DNA of 64,000 nt, from positions 310,001 to 374,000 of the forward strand of contig CAVUFN010000008.1 of the NCBI GenBank assembly GCA_963740765.1. The letters run 5' to 3'. Shown here piece by piece: positions 16,771 through 25,923 of the stretch. Made by a program: the position numbers and the translations under genes. This DNA comes from DATLGB01 sp963740765. GTDB lineage: Bacteria; Actinomycetota; Thermoleophilia; Solirubrobacterales; Solirubrobacteraceae. Each line of letters begins with the position of its first letter. Position 1 is the stretch's first letter. The notes under the pieces were generated by a model. That model searched no databases and was not told the DNA's origin. It saw only the letters and a program-made list of their open reading frames with translations.

Positions 16771-17508
16771 ATGGCCGGTCGTTCGCTGAAGAGCGAGGCC
16801 ATCGTCCTGCGGTCGATGCGCTACGGCGAGGCCGACCGCATCCTCCATCTCTACACCCCGCACCTGGGCCGCGTCAGCGCGATCGCCAAAGGCGTGCGCA
16901 AGGCCAAGTCGCGCTTCGGCGGCCGGCTGGAGCCGTTCTTCCACCTCGACGGGCTCTTCCACGAGGGGCGCTCGGACATGCTCACCGTGACCGGCGCGAC
17001 CACCGTTTCCGCCCACGCGCACCTGCGCGCCAGCGGGCCGGCGCTGGACGCCGCCGCGCGCGCCTGCGACGCCGTCTCCCGCCTGTTCGCCACCGACGAT
17101 CCGCACCCGGGCGTCTTCCACCTGCTCGCCAACGAGCTCAGCCTGCTCGATGCGGGCGCCAGCGCGCACGCGTCCAACGGGCTCGCCTTCCGGCTCAAGC
17201 TGCTGCTCGCCGCGGGCATCGCCCCGCAGCTGAGCGCCTGCGCGAGCTGCGGCGAGGCCGAGCACGTGGTCGGGTTCAGCGGCGCCGCCGGCGGTGTCGT
17301 CTGCCCGAGCTGCGAGGCGGGCGCCTTCCGCCTCGGCGAGCCCGCGCACACCTTCATGGTCGCCGCGCTGGGACGCCCGCTCGCCGACGCGCCGGCGGCC
17401 GACCCGCGCGCGCTGGCCCAGGCCGATCGCGCGATCCGGGAGACCGCCGAGCACCACGCCACCGTCCGGCTCGCGAGCCTGTCCGATCGCGTAGCGTCCG
17501 CCGTATGA
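16771..17508 (+). CDS. recO: DNA repair protein RecO
   Basis: RecO loads RecA on gapped DNA with RecR. The 245-residue product has the N-terminal OB fold (SEAIVLRSMRYGEADRILHLYTP), a helical centre, and a zinc-binding region CASC...CPSC at about residues 151-176. AAAGGA lies 11 bases before ATG 16771. The stop overlaps the PPDK start by 4 bases. Confidence 0.93.
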   Translation: MAGRSLKSEAIVLRSMRYGEADRILHLYTPHLGRVSAIAKGVRKAKSRFGGRLEPFFHLDGLFHEGRSDMLTVTGATTVSAHAHLRASGPALDAAARACDAVSRLFATDDPHPGVFHLLANELSLLDAGASAHASNGLAFRLKLLLAAGIAPQLSACASCGEAEHVVGFSGAAGGVVCPSCEAGAFRLGEPAHTFMVAALGRPLADAPAADPRALAQADRAIRETAEHHATVRLASLSDRVASAV

Positions 17509-20102
17509 GCGACTGGGTCGTCGACTTCGCGGACGGATCGAAGGACATGCGGGACCTGCTGGGGGGCAAGGGCGCGAACGTCGCGGAGATGACGCGCGTG
17601 CTCGGCCCCGACAAGGTCCCGGCGGGCTTCACCATCACCACGGAGGCCTGCGTCGCCTACATGCGCGACGGCAAGGAGCCCGAGGGGATGGAGGAGCAGG
17701 TCGCCGAGGCCCTCGAGCGCCTGCAGGACCAGGCGGGCAAGAAGCTCGGCGATCCCGACGACCCGCTGCTGGTCTCCGTTCGCTCGGGCGCGCGCGAGTC
17801 GATGCCCGGGATGCTCGACACCGTCCTCAACCTCGGCCTCAACGACGAGTCGGTCGAGGGGCTGGCCAAGGCCACGGGCAACGAGCGCTTCGCCTGGGAC
17901 TCCTACCGGCGGCTGCTGCACATGTTCGGCAACGTCGTGCGCGGGATCGACGAGGACGAGTTCGAGACCGAGGGCGATCCGCGCGAGCTGGTCGCGAAGC
18001 ACAAGCAGATCGTCGGCGACTTCCCGCAGGACCCGCAGGAGCAGCTCAAGGAGGCGATCCGCGCCGTGTTCGACTCATGGCAGGGCGAGCGCGCCGTCGC
18101 CTACCGCCGGGCCGAGGGCATCCCCGACGAGTGGGGCACCGCGGTCAACGTCCAGCAGATGGTGTTCGGCAACAAGGGGGAGACGAGCGGGTCCGGCGTC
18201 GCCTTCAGCCGCGACTTCGCGACGGGAACGCCCGGCCTGAGCGGCGACTTCCTCATCGACGCCCAGGGCGAGGACGTCGTCTCCGGCAACCGCTCGACGC
18301 TCGACATCGGCGAGATGGGCGAGAAGCTCCCGGAGGCGCACGCGGAGCTGGTCGAGTCGGTCAAGACGCTCGAGCGCCACTACCGCAACATGCAGGACGT
18401 CGAGTTCACCGTCGAGGAGGGGCAGCTCTTCTTCCTCCAGACGCGCGACGCCAAGCGCCCGCCGGCGGCGTCCGTGCGCTTCGCGGTCGACGCGGTGCTC
18501 GAGGGCCTGTTGACGGTCGAGGAGGCGCTGCTGACCTTCAAGGCCGGGGACCTCGAACCGCTGCTGCACGAGCAGTTCGACCCGAAGGCGAAGTTCACGG
18601 CGCTCGGCAAGGGCGTCGGCGCGTCCCCGGGCGCCGCCAAGGGCGCGGTCGTCTTCACCAAGGAGGACGCGGTCGCCAGCGAGGAGCCGTGCATCCTCGT
18701 CCGGCCCAAGACGCGGCCCGACGACTACGCGGGCATGGCCGCCGCGGCCGGCATCCTCACCGTCGAGGGCGGGCACGGGTCACACGCCGCCCTGGTGGCG
18801 CGCGGCAAGGGCTGGCCGTGCGTGATCGGGGTCTCCGAGATGCGCATCGACCTCGATCGGCAGGAGTTCACGCTCGGCGGCCAGACGGTCAAGGCGGGCG
18901 ATCAGGTCGCCATCGACGGCACGACGGGCGTGGTCACCCTGGACGACGTTCCGCTGGTCGAGCCGGAGCTGGGCGAGGAGTTCGAGCGCGTCCTGCAGTG
19001 GTGCGACGACCGCCGCCGCCTCGGCGTGCGGGCCAACGCCGACGTGGGGGAGGACGCGCGCGCGGCCGTCGAGCTCGGGGCGGAGGGCATCGGCTTGTGC
19101 CGCACCGAGCACACGCTGCTCACGGCCGAGCACAAGCCCAAGGTGGCGGCGATGATCATGGCGCGCGACGACGACGAGCGCCGCCAGCGCCTCGAGGTCA
19201 TCCAACCCCTGCAGCGCGACGTCTTCATCGAGTTGTTCGAGGCGATGGGCGATCGCCCGGTCACCGTGCGACTGCTCGACCCGCCGTTGCACGAGTTCCT
19301 GCCCGAGCTGTCGACGCTGGCGGCGGGCATCGGGCACCTCGAGGAGCGGTTGGAGGTCGCCGACATCGAGCAGACCGACGACCTCGAGGACGTCGAGGAG
19401 GAGCTTGCCGTCCAGCGCGCGTTCTACCGCCAGGTGGAGGAGATCACCGAGGAGAACCCGATGCTCGGCACGCGCGGCTGCCGCCTGGGCATCCTCTACC
19501 CGGAGATCTACGCGATGCAGGTGCACGCGCTGTTCGAGGCGGTCGCCGCCGTCGACCACGAGGTGCACCTGGAGATCATGGTCCCGCTCGTCGACTACGA
19601 GCAGGAGCTGGAGACGATCCGCGCGCAGATCCTCGAGATCGCGGCCGAGCACGGCGCGCGCGGCTTCTCGATCGGGACGATGATCGAGCTGCCGCGGGCC
19701 TGTTTCGTCGCCAACCTGATCGCCGAGCACGCCGAGTTCTTCTCCTTCGGGACCAACGACCTGACCCAGACGGCGCTGGGCTTCTCGCGCGACGACGTCG
19801 AGTCCAAGTTCGTCCCCGTCTACATGGAGCGCGGCTTCATCGACCGCTCGCCGTTCGAGACGATCGACGGGCCGGGCGTCGGCTGGCTCGTCCGGCTGGC
19901 GGCGTGGGTCGGCCGGGAGGCGCGGCCGGACCTCAAGCTCGGCATCTGCGGTGAGCACGGCGGCGACCCGAAGTCGATCGAGTTCTTCCACGTGGCGGGC
20001 CTGGACTACGTGTCCTGCTCGCCGTTCCGCGTGCCGATCGCCCGCGTTGCCGCTGCTCAGGCCGCAATTCGCGACAAAAGCGCGCAGTCTTCGTCAGACT
20101 GA
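17505..20102 (+). CDS. ppdK: Pyruvate, phosphate dikinase
   Basis: Interconverts pyruvate + ATP + Pi and PEP + AMP + PPi through a phosphohistidine. The 865-residue product is full length: an N-terminal ATP-grasp domain (LLGGKGANVAEM, then RSGARESMPGMLDTVLNLG), a central phosphohistidine domain and a C-terminal TIM barrel ending with the catalytic cysteine in GICGEHGGDP. The central motif reads GGHGSHAALVARG, so the Thr that usually precedes Ser-His in PPDK (site of regulatory phosphorylation in plants) is Gly. The start ATG 17505 overlaps recO. Confidence 0.95.
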   Translation: MSDWVVDFADGSKDMRDLLGGKGANVAEMTRVLGPDKVPAGFTITTEACVAYMRDGKEPEGMEEQVAEALERLQDQAGKKLGDPDDPLLVSVRSGARESMPGMLDTVLNLGLNDESVEGLAKATGNERFAWDSYRRLLHMFGNVVRGIDEDEFETEGDPRELVAKHKQIVGDFPQDPQEQLKEAIRAVFDSWQGERAVAYRRAEGIPDEWGTAVNVQQMVFGNKGETSGSGVAFSRDFATGTPGLSGDFLIDAQGEDVVSGNRSTLDIGEMGEKLPEAHAELVESVKTLERHYRNMQDVEFTVEEGQLFFLQTRDAKRPPAASVRFAVDAVLEGLLTVEEALLTFKAGDLEPLLHEQFDPKAKFTALGKGVGASPGAAKGAVVFTKEDAVASEEPCILVRPKTRPDDYAGMAAAAGILTVEGGHGSHAALVARGKGWPCVIGVSEMRIDLDRQEFTLGGQTVKAGDQVAIDGTTGVVTLDDVPLVEPELGEEFERVLQWCDDRRRLGVRANADVGEDARAAVELGAEGIGLCRTEHTLLTAEHKPKVAAMIMARDDDERRQRLEVIQPLQRDVFIELFEAMGDRPVTVRLLDPPLHEFLPELSTLAAGIGHLEERLEVADIEQTDDLEDVEEELAVQRAFYRQVEEITEENPMLGTRGCRLGILYPEIYAMQVHALFEAVAAVDHEVHLEIMVPLVDYEQELETIRAQILEIAAEHGARGFSIGTMIELPRACFVANLIAEHAEFFSFGTNDLTQTALGFSRDDVESKFVPVYMERGFIDRSPFETIDGPGVGWLVRLAAWVGREARPDLKLGICGEHGGDPKSIEFFHVAGLDYVSCSPFRVPIARVAAAQAAIRDKSAQSSSD

Positions 20103-20130
20103 GCCGTCCCGATGCGACACTGAGAGGGCG

Positions 20131-21075
20131 ATGGCCACCGTCCCACCCATGTCCGTGACGCGCGCCGTTCCGGAGGAGGAGTGCACGCTGCGCACGCCCT
20201 ACCAGCGCGATCGGGACCGGATCGTGCACTCGAAGGCGTTCCGGCGGCTGATGCACAAGACCCAGGTGTTCCCGGCGCCGGAGGGGGACCACTACCGGAC
20301 GCGGATGACGCACACGCTGGAGGCGACGGCGATCTCGCGCACGGTCGCCCGCGCGCTCGGGCTCGACGAGGACCTGACGGAGGCGATCGGGCTCGGGCAC
20401 GACCTCGGCCACCCGCCGTTCGGCCACATCGGCGAGGACGTCCTGGACCGCTGCTCGCGCGAGCGCTACGGCAACGGGTTCCGTCACAACGAGCATTCGC
20501 TGCGGGTGGTGGACGAGCTGGAGCGGCTGAACCTGACCGAGCCGGTCCGCGACGGCATCCTGCGCCACTCGTCGGGCGCGGGCGACCCGGCGACCCTGGA
20601 GGGCAAGATCGTCAAGCTGGTCGACCGCATCGCGTACATCAACCACGACATCGACGACGCGCTGCGGGCCGGGGTCATCGGCGTGGCGGACCTGCCGGCG
20701 CGGGAGATCGACGTGCTGGGCGATTCTGGGTCGCGGCGGATCGACACGCTGGTCCACGACCTCGTCGAGCACAGCACCGCGGCAGGAGACATCGTCCAGG
20801 GGGACGCGGTCGGCTCCGCCATGCTGACCCTGCGCGCGTTCATGTTCCAGCGCGTCTATCTCGGCGAGGCGGCGCGCCAGGAGCACGCCCGCATCGAACG
20901 GGTCATCCGCGGCCTGTTCGAGTGGTTCTCCGAGCATCCGGACGAGCTGCCGGCGTCCGTCGTCGTCGAGGCGTCCGTCGGTGAGCGCGTGGTCGACTAC
21001 ATCGCCGGGATGACCGATCGCTTCGCCACCCGCGCGTGGGCCGAGCGCGCGATCCCGCAGGGATTCGTTGCCTAG
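20131..21075 (+). CDS. dgt: Deoxyguanosinetriphosphate triphosphohydrolase-like protein
   Basis: HD-domain dNTPase of the Dgt family, which controls dNTP pools. The 314-residue product has the RTPYQRDRDRIVHSKAFRRL N-terminus and the HD metal set: H in RMTHTLE, GHDLGHPPFGH, and the late Asp in VDRIAYINHDIDD. ATG 20131 is used because the longer frame runs back through PPDK. The 3' end overlaps dnaG by 8 bases; dgt directly before dnaG is the usual actinobacterial order. Confidence 0.94.
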   Translation: MATVPPMSVTRAVPEEECTLRTPYQRDRDRIVHSKAFRRLMHKTQVFPAPEGDHYRTRMTHTLEATAISRTVARALGLDEDLTEAIGLGHDLGHPPFGHIGEDVLDRCSRERYGNGFRHNEHSLRVVDELERLNLTEPVRDGILRHSSGAGDPATLEGKIVKLVDRIAYINHDIDDALRAGVIGVADLPAREIDVLGDSGSRRIDTLVHDLVEHSTAAGDIVQGDAVGSAMLTLRAFMFQRVYLGEAARQEHARIERVIRGLFEWFSEHPDELPASVVVEASVGERVVDYIAGMTDRFATRAWAERAIPQGFVA

Positions 21076-22852
21076 GTACACGGACGACTCGCGCGACAAG
21101 GTGCGCGAGGCGGTCGACTTCGCCGACCTCGTCGGGCAGCGCACCGAGCTCAAGCGGGCGGGCGTCAACCGGCTCGTCGGGCTGTGCCCGTTCCACGACG
21201 AGCGCTCGCCCTCGTTCGGCATCGACCCGGTCGAGAAGCTCTACCACTGCTTCGGCTGCGGGGCGGGCGGTGACCTCTTCACGTTCGTCATGGAGACGGA
21301 GTCGGTCGGGTTCGGGGAGGCGCTCGAGCTACTGGCCGACCGCTACCACGTGCCGCTCGAGCGCACGGAGGAGGACCCCGGCGCCGCCGACCGCCGCGCG
21401 CGCCGCGAGCGGCTGCACGCGCTGCTCGAGCGCACGGCGGCCTGGTACGTGCGGATGCTGTGGGAGGCGCCGGAGGCCGCGGAGGCGCGCTCGTACCTGG
21501 AGTCCCGGGGCCTCGGCGAGGCCGTGTGCCGCGAGTTCCGGGTCGGCTTCTCGCCCGACGCGTGGGACAAGGTCGTGGGCGCGTCCCAGCGCGCCGGCTA
21601 CAGCGCCGAGGAACTGCTGGCGGCCGGCCTGGCGTCGCGCAAGCGCGACGGCGGCGGTCTGCTCGATCGCTTCCGCGGCCGGCTCATGTTCCCGTGGGCC
21701 GACTCCCGCGGGCGCGTGCTCGGCTTCGGCGCGCGGGCGCTGAAGGAGGGCGACAACCCGAAGTACCTCAACTCCTCCGAGGGCGAGGTCTTCTCCAAGG
21801 GCCGCCAGGTCTACGGGACCCACCTGGCCCGCGCCGCCGCGGCCAAGGCGGGCTCCGTCGTGCTCGTCGAGGGCTACACGGACGTCATCGCGCTGCACCA
21901 GGCGGGCGTGCGCAACGCCGTCGGTCAGATGGGGACCGCGCTGACGGAGGGCCAGGCGGGCGAGCTGGCCAAGCTCGCGCCGTCCGTGACGCTGTGCCTG
22001 GACGGCGACCGGGCGGGCCAGGACGCCACGCTGAAGGCCTCGGGCGTGCTGCGCTCGCTCTCGCCGCCGGCCGACGTCCGCGTCGCCGCGCTCCCCGCCG
22101 GGTCCGATCCGGCGGACATCGTCGCGCGCGAGGGCGGCGCCGCCGAGGTCGTCGCGCTCCTCGAGCGCGCGACCCCGCTGGCGCGATGGCGCGTCGAGCT
22201 GACCCTGGACCGCGGTGATCTCTCGAGCAGCGAGGGCCGCGACCGCGTGCTCGACGCCGTCGCCCCCGTCGTCACCCGCCTCCCGGAGGGGGTCCTGCGC
22301 AGCGAGCTCACCCGCCTCGTCGCCGACCGCCTGCAGCTCTCCGAGGGCGTCGCCGCCGCCCGGCTCGCCGACGGCCTCCGCGCCCGCCGCGCCCCGTCGG
22401 GCTTCTCCGGCGGCGGGGCTCCCGGCCCGCCGCTGGGCGACACCCGCCGCGCGGTCGGCCACGTCGACGAAGCTGAGCGCGGCTTCCTCGCCATCTGCCT
22501 CGCGCTGCCGTCCTCCGGCCCGCTGCGCCTCGCCGACCTCGATCTCGACGTCGCCTTCACCTCCCCGCTCGCCCGTCGCGCCGCCGCCCACCTGCGCGAT
22601 CACTTCGCGGCGCCGGCCACCGGCCTCCCGTCCGACGACGAGCCCCTCTCCGCGCTGATCGCGGAGCTCGTGATGCGCGCCCGCGCCCTCGAGGACCCCG
22701 ACTCCGCGCAGCTCGACCGTGCCGGCCTGCTCCTCGACCGCGCCCGCCTCCAACGCCAGATCACCGCCGCCCGCTCCTCGGGCACCCCCGTCAACGAGCT
22801 CGCCACCGAGCTCCAGCACGTCCGGCGCGAGCTGTCGAGATTGACCGTCTGA
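21068..22852 (+). CDS. dnaG: DNA primase
   Basis: Makes RNA primers for replication. The 594-residue product has an N-terminal CHC2 zinc finger (C40, H43, C61, C64), the catalytic TOPRIM domain (LVEGYTDVIALHQAG, then CLDGDRAGQDAT) and a C-terminal helicase-binding region that is low complexity around residues 440-460. The start is TTG 21068, inside the end of dgt. No sigma factor gene follows; a LexA-controlled HNH gene is next. Confidence 0.96.
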   Translation: MPRYTDDSRDKVREAVDFADLVGQRTELKRAGVNRLVGLCPFHDERSPSFGIDPVEKLYHCFGCGAGGDLFTFVMETESVGFGEALELLADRYHVPLERTEEDPGAADRRARRERLHALLERTAAWYVRMLWEAPEAAEARSYLESRGLGEAVCREFRVGFSPDAWDKVVGASQRAGYSAEELLAAGLASRKRDGGGLLDRFRGRLMFPWADSRGRVLGFGARALKEGDNPKYLNSSEGEVFSKGRQVYGTHLARAAAAKAGSVVLVEGYTDVIALHQAGVRNAVGQMGTALTEGQAGELAKLAPSVTLCLDGDRAGQDATLKASGVLRSLSPPADVRVAALPAGSDPADIVAREGGAAEVVALLERATPLARWRVELTLDRGDLSSSEGRDRVLDAVAPVVTRLPEGVLRSELTRLVADRLQLSEGVAAARLADGLRARRAPSGFSGGGAPGPPLGDTRRAVGHVDEAERGFLAICLALPSSGPLRLADLDLDVAFTSPLARRAAAHLRDHFAAPATGLPSDDEPLSALIAELVMRARALEDPDSAQLDRAGLLLDRARLQRQITAARSSGTPVNELATELQHVRRELSRLTV

Positions 22853-22874
22853 GCAGGTCTTTCCGTCCGTTACA

Positions 22875-22888
22875 CGAACTAACGTTCG
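22875..22888. promoter_or_regulatory. LexA (SOS) box upstream of the HNH gene
   Basis: CGAACTAACGTTCG has perfect inverted arms CGAAC/GTTCG with a 4-base spacer, the actinobacterial and Firmicute LexA form. It ends 4 bases before the GTG start of the HNH gene, the same spacing as at the box before the small membrane protein gene. If the mRNA is leaderless, the box would cover the -10 region (TAACGT). Confidence 0.78.
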
Positions 22889-22892
22889 CGTT

Positions 22893-23591
22893 GTGGACAA
22901 GGACTGGCTCGCCGTACAAATCGACCTCGGCCGCTCGATCGAATCCATCGCTCGGGAGGTCGGGAAGGACGGATCCACCGTCTCCTACTGGGTCCGCAAG
23001 CATGGCCTGCGCTCCGCCCACGCCGAGCGCCACGCACCGCGCGGCGGCATCGACCGCGCGACACTCGAGCAGCACATCGAGGCCGGCGCCAGTACCCGCG
23101 AGATCGCCGAGGCCCTCGATCGCAGTCAAGGCACGGTCCGGCATTGGCTGCGGCGGCACGGGCTCAAGACTCGGCGCGCCTCGCGACGGGCTCCCGACTT
23201 CGCCAGCACCCTCGGCACCTGCCCGACGCATGGTGAGGTCGAGTTCGCACGGCGTGCGGACGGACGCTGGCGCTGTCTGAAGTGCCGGTCCCAGCACGTC
23301 TCGGATCGTCGTCGGCGCGTGAAGGCGCTGCTGATTGAAGAAGCCGGTGGCGGGTGCTCGATCTGCGGATACGACCGGAGCGTCGCCGCACTGCAGTTCC
23401 ACCACCTCGATCCGTCGACCAAACGCTTCGGCATCGGCCACGGCACGACGCTCTCGCTCGCGGTGACGCGTGCGGAGGCAGAGAAGTGCGTGTTGCTGTG
23501 CGCGAACTGTCATGCCGAGGTGGAGGCGGGTGTCGCTACTCTTCCATCCGCTCCGGGACTGCCTTCCCCGGTAGCGCACGATGGGGAGTAG
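22893..23591 (+). CDS. HNH-type protein with two N-terminal helix-turn-helix units, probable SOS gene
   Basis: The 232-residue product has two tandem HTH units (residues about 8-38, IDLGRSIESIAREVGKDGST, and about 52-90, STREIAEALDRSQGTVRHWL) like the DNA-recognition part of recombinases. A zinc-binding segment (CPTHGE...RWRCLKCRSQH) and an HNH-like domain (CSICGYDRSV...FHHLDP...CANCHAE) follow. It probably binds and may nick or cut DNA; the target is unknown. The start is GTG 22893. The last 10 bases, including the TAG stop, overlap the 5' end of tRNA-Asn. A LexA box 4 bases upstream suggests damage induction. Related proteins occur widely in Actinobacteria as hypothetical HNH proteins. Confidence 0.82.
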   Translation: MDKDWLAVQIDLGRSIESIAREVGKDGSTVSYWVRKHGLRSAHAERHAPRGGIDRATLEQHIEAGASTREIAEALDRSQGTVRHWLRRHGLKTRRASRRAPDFASTLGTCPTHGEVEFARRADGRWRCLKCRSQHVSDRRRRVKALLIEEAGGGCSICGYDRSVAALQFHHLDPSTKRFGIGHGTTLSLAVTRAEAEKCVLLCANCHAEVEAGVATLPSAPGLPSPVAHDGE

Positions 23592-23655
23592 CTCAACTGG
23601 CAGATGCGTCCGACTGTTAATCGGAAGGTTGTGGGTTCGAGTCCCACCTCCCCAG
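23582..23655 (+). tRNA. tRNA-Asn (anticodon GTT)
   Basis: A 74-base cloverleaf with acceptor stem TGGGGAG/CTCCCCA, D-arm GCTCAACTGGCAGATGC, anticodon stem TCCGA/TCGGA with loop CTGTTAA (anticodon GTT), and T-arm GTGGG-TTCGAGT-CCCAC. CCA is not encoded; discriminator base G is 23655. The 5' end overlaps the stop region of the HNH gene, and the 3' end is one base from the stop of the convergent glycosyltransferase gene. Confidence 0.97.
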
Positions 23656-23656
23656 T

Positions 23657-24834
23657 TCAATCTCCGCTCTGCCAGGCCTCGATCTCGTCGGCGGCGCGGG
23701 CCGCTCCATCGGCAGGCGGGAGCGCGGCGACGCGGGTGCGGTACGACGGGTCGCTGAGCGCGCGGCGGACGGCCAGGCGGAGCGTGGCGGGCGAGAGCAG
23801 GCGGGGGGGAGGCGGACGCCGAGGCCGGCCCAGGCGATGCGGGCGGCGTTCTCGAACATGTCGCCGGCGACGGGGGAGACGACCGGGATGCAGCCGGACT
23901 TCAGCGCGCGGGCGAGGGTGCCGTGGCCGCCGTGCAGGATCGCGACGTCGCAGTGGGGCATGGTCCTGGCGTAGGAGAGCCAGGGGACGAGAACGGCGTT
24001 GGCGGGAACCCGATAGCCGTCGAGCCAGGGCGGGCGGCGGCCGTTCCAGGTGGCGATGACGCGGACGCGCTCGGACGCGAGGCCGTCGAGGGCGGCGCGG
24101 AGCAGGTGGTGCTCGGCGTCGTGGGCGGTGGAGGGGGCGACGAGGACGACGGGGCCCTTCCCGCGCGGCGGCGGGATCTCCTCGCCCGGCGGCTCCCACA
24201 GGAGGGGACCGGTGACGCGCAGCCACGCAGGCCACTCCCGCGGATATTCCAGCGCGGGCAGGGTGCCCACCAGCGTCAGCGACCGCGACAGCCCGGTGTG
24301 GAGCTCGCTCGACGGAGCCAGGCCGAGTTGCGCGCGGGCGTCGTTGTAGTCGTCGCGGCCCTGCACGAGGCCGCGGTTGACCAGCGGCGCGGCGGCGTCC
24401 CACAGCGAAGCGCCGAGCCGCGTGCGCGGCAGGCGCGCGCCCAACGAGAACGGCGGGAACCCGGGCGACGGGAGCGGGCAGACGTGGGGGATGAGGGTTG
24501 CGACCGGGACGTGGCACAGCTCGGCGGCGAGGGCCGGAGCGATCGTGATGATGTCGGCGACGCACACGTCCGGCCGGAAGGACTCGACCGCCGGGACGGT
24601 GTCGCGCGCCGCGCGGACGGCGGCCTCGTACGGGCGCAGCGGGCGCTCGAGCGTCGGGAACACCTGGTACTCCGGCGCCGCGGCGAAGGTCATCCCCGCG
24701 GCCTCGACGTCCTCCGTCCACTTCGCCCACGTCTGGAGGCACACGGCGTGGCCGCGACCGACGAGCTCGCGGCCGAGCGCGAGCATCGGGAAGGCGTGGC
24801 CCGGGTCGCCGAAGGCGCCGAGGAGGACCCTCAA
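23657..24834 (-). pseudogene. Macrolide-glycosyltransferase-like protein (UGT/MGT, GT1 family), frameshifted
   Basis: The frame from TTG 24834 (MRVLLGAFGDPGHAFPML) encodes a GT1-like glycosyltransferase with N-terminal acceptor domain and the C-terminal nucleotide-sugar motif CDVAILHGGHGTLARALKSG. After LGVRLPP it leaves the family frame at a run of seven G bases (23803-23809). The expected tail, RLLSPATLRLAVRRALSD to IEAWQSGD, continues in another frame to the stop at 23657. One extra base in the run would restore it. The uncorrected frame would read through the antisense of tRNA-Asn. It is either a true pseudogene or a homopolymer sequencing error. TTGA overlap with the upstream oxidoreductase suggests one operon. 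Confidence 0.8.
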
Positions 24835-25865
24835 GCGTTCAGCTCGGCCAGCTGCCGGAGCTGGTCCGTGCGCTCCTCGAGCGTCCACGCCATCGGGGAG
24901 ACGATGAGGGTGCCGACGCCCGCGTCGCGGTAGACCGCGAGCCGGTCGCGGACGCGGTCGACCGGGCCGCACAGCGTGACGGCGTCGATCAGCTCGGCGG
25001 GCAGGGCCGCGGCCGCCTCGTCCTTCTTGCCGTCCAGATAGAGGTCCTGCACGCGCCGGGCGGCGTCGCCGAAGCCGTAGGAGGTCACGAGCGCGTTGTA
25101 GAAGTTCTTCTCGCGCGAGCCCATGCCCCCGACGTACAGCGCGATGAAGTGGCGCATGACGTCGTGGGCGGCCTCGATGTCATCGTCGATGCGGACCTGG
25201 ACGGCCGGAGCGATGTCGAAGTCGCCGGCGGAGCGACCGGCCTTCGCCCAGCCCTCCTCCAGAGACGGCCGGAACTCGGACATGTGCTCGGGAGAGACCA
25301 TGATCGGCAGCCAGCCGTCGGCGATCTCGGCGGTCAGCGCGGTGTTCTTCGGGCCGATGGCGGCGATGTAGATCGGGACCTCATCCTGGACCGTCCCGAT
25401 CATCAGCTTCAGCGCCTTGCCGGGGCCGTCGGGCAGCGGCAGTTGGATGGTGTCGCCGTCGTACTCGATCCGCTCGCGGCGCAGCATCGCCCGGACGACC
25501 TCGACGTACTCGCGCGTGCGCTTCAGCTGCCGGCCGAAGCGGACCCCATGCCAGCCCTCGGACACCTGCGGCCCGCTCGTCCCCAGCCCGAGCAGCATCC
25601 GTCCCCCGGACAGGTGGTCCAGCGTCGCCGTCGTCATCGCGGTCATGGCGGCGGAGCGGGCCGGGATCTGGAAGATGCCGGACCCGAGCTTGATCGTCGA
25701 CGTCTGGGACGCCAGCCAGGCCAGCACGGTGGCCGCGTCGGACCCGTACGCCTCGGCGGCCCATACGGAGTCGAAGCCGAGCGTCTCGGCCTCCCGCACG
25801 AGCGCGAGGTTCTCCTCTGGCGGGGCGCCGAGGCCCCAGTAACCGACGTTCAGGCCGAGGCGCAA
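24831..25865 (-). CDS. LLM-class F420-dependent oxidoreductase
   Basis: A luciferase-like TIM-barrel flavin/F420 enzyme of 344 residues, beginning at TTG 25865 (MRLGLNVGYWG). Family features include GFDSVWAAEAYGSDA, the IKLGSGIFQIPARSP-like strand, LDHLSGGRMLLGLGTSG, and the C-terminal CGPVDRVRDRL block common in actinobacterial F420 members. The hydride acceptor is unknown. It starts 58 bases from a divergent gene and is followed by the glycosyltransferase with a 4-base overlap. Confidence 0.9.
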   Translation of the reverse strand: MRLGLNVGYWGLGAPPEENLALVREAETLGFDSVWAAEAYGSDAATVLAWLASQTSTIKLGSGIFQIPARSAAMTAMTTATLDHLSGGRMLLGLGTSGPQVSEGWHGVRFGRQLKRTREYVEVVRAMLRRERIEYDGDTIQLPLPDGPGKALKLMIGTVQDEVPIYIAAIGPKNTALTAEIADGWLPIMVSPEHMSEFRPSLEEGWAKAGRSAGDFDIAPAVQVRIDDDIEAAHDVMRHFIALYVGGMGSREKNFYNALVTSYGFGDAARRVQDLYLDGKKDEAAAALPAELIDAVTLCGPVDRVRDRLAVYRDAGVGTLIVSPMAWTLEERTDQLRQLAELNA

Positions 25866-25923
25866 TGCAAGTTCGCTTTCACGAGGAGGAGATCCGCTAT
25901 CGAGCGCTTACCGTTGGCTCTCG

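Noticed and set aside
23617..23656. C-terminal tail of the glycosyltransferase frame reading through tRNA-Asn
   Set aside because: The tail (ending GRWDSNPQPSD) is a translation of the tRNA antisense and follows a frameshift; the family tail lies in another frame ending at 23657.
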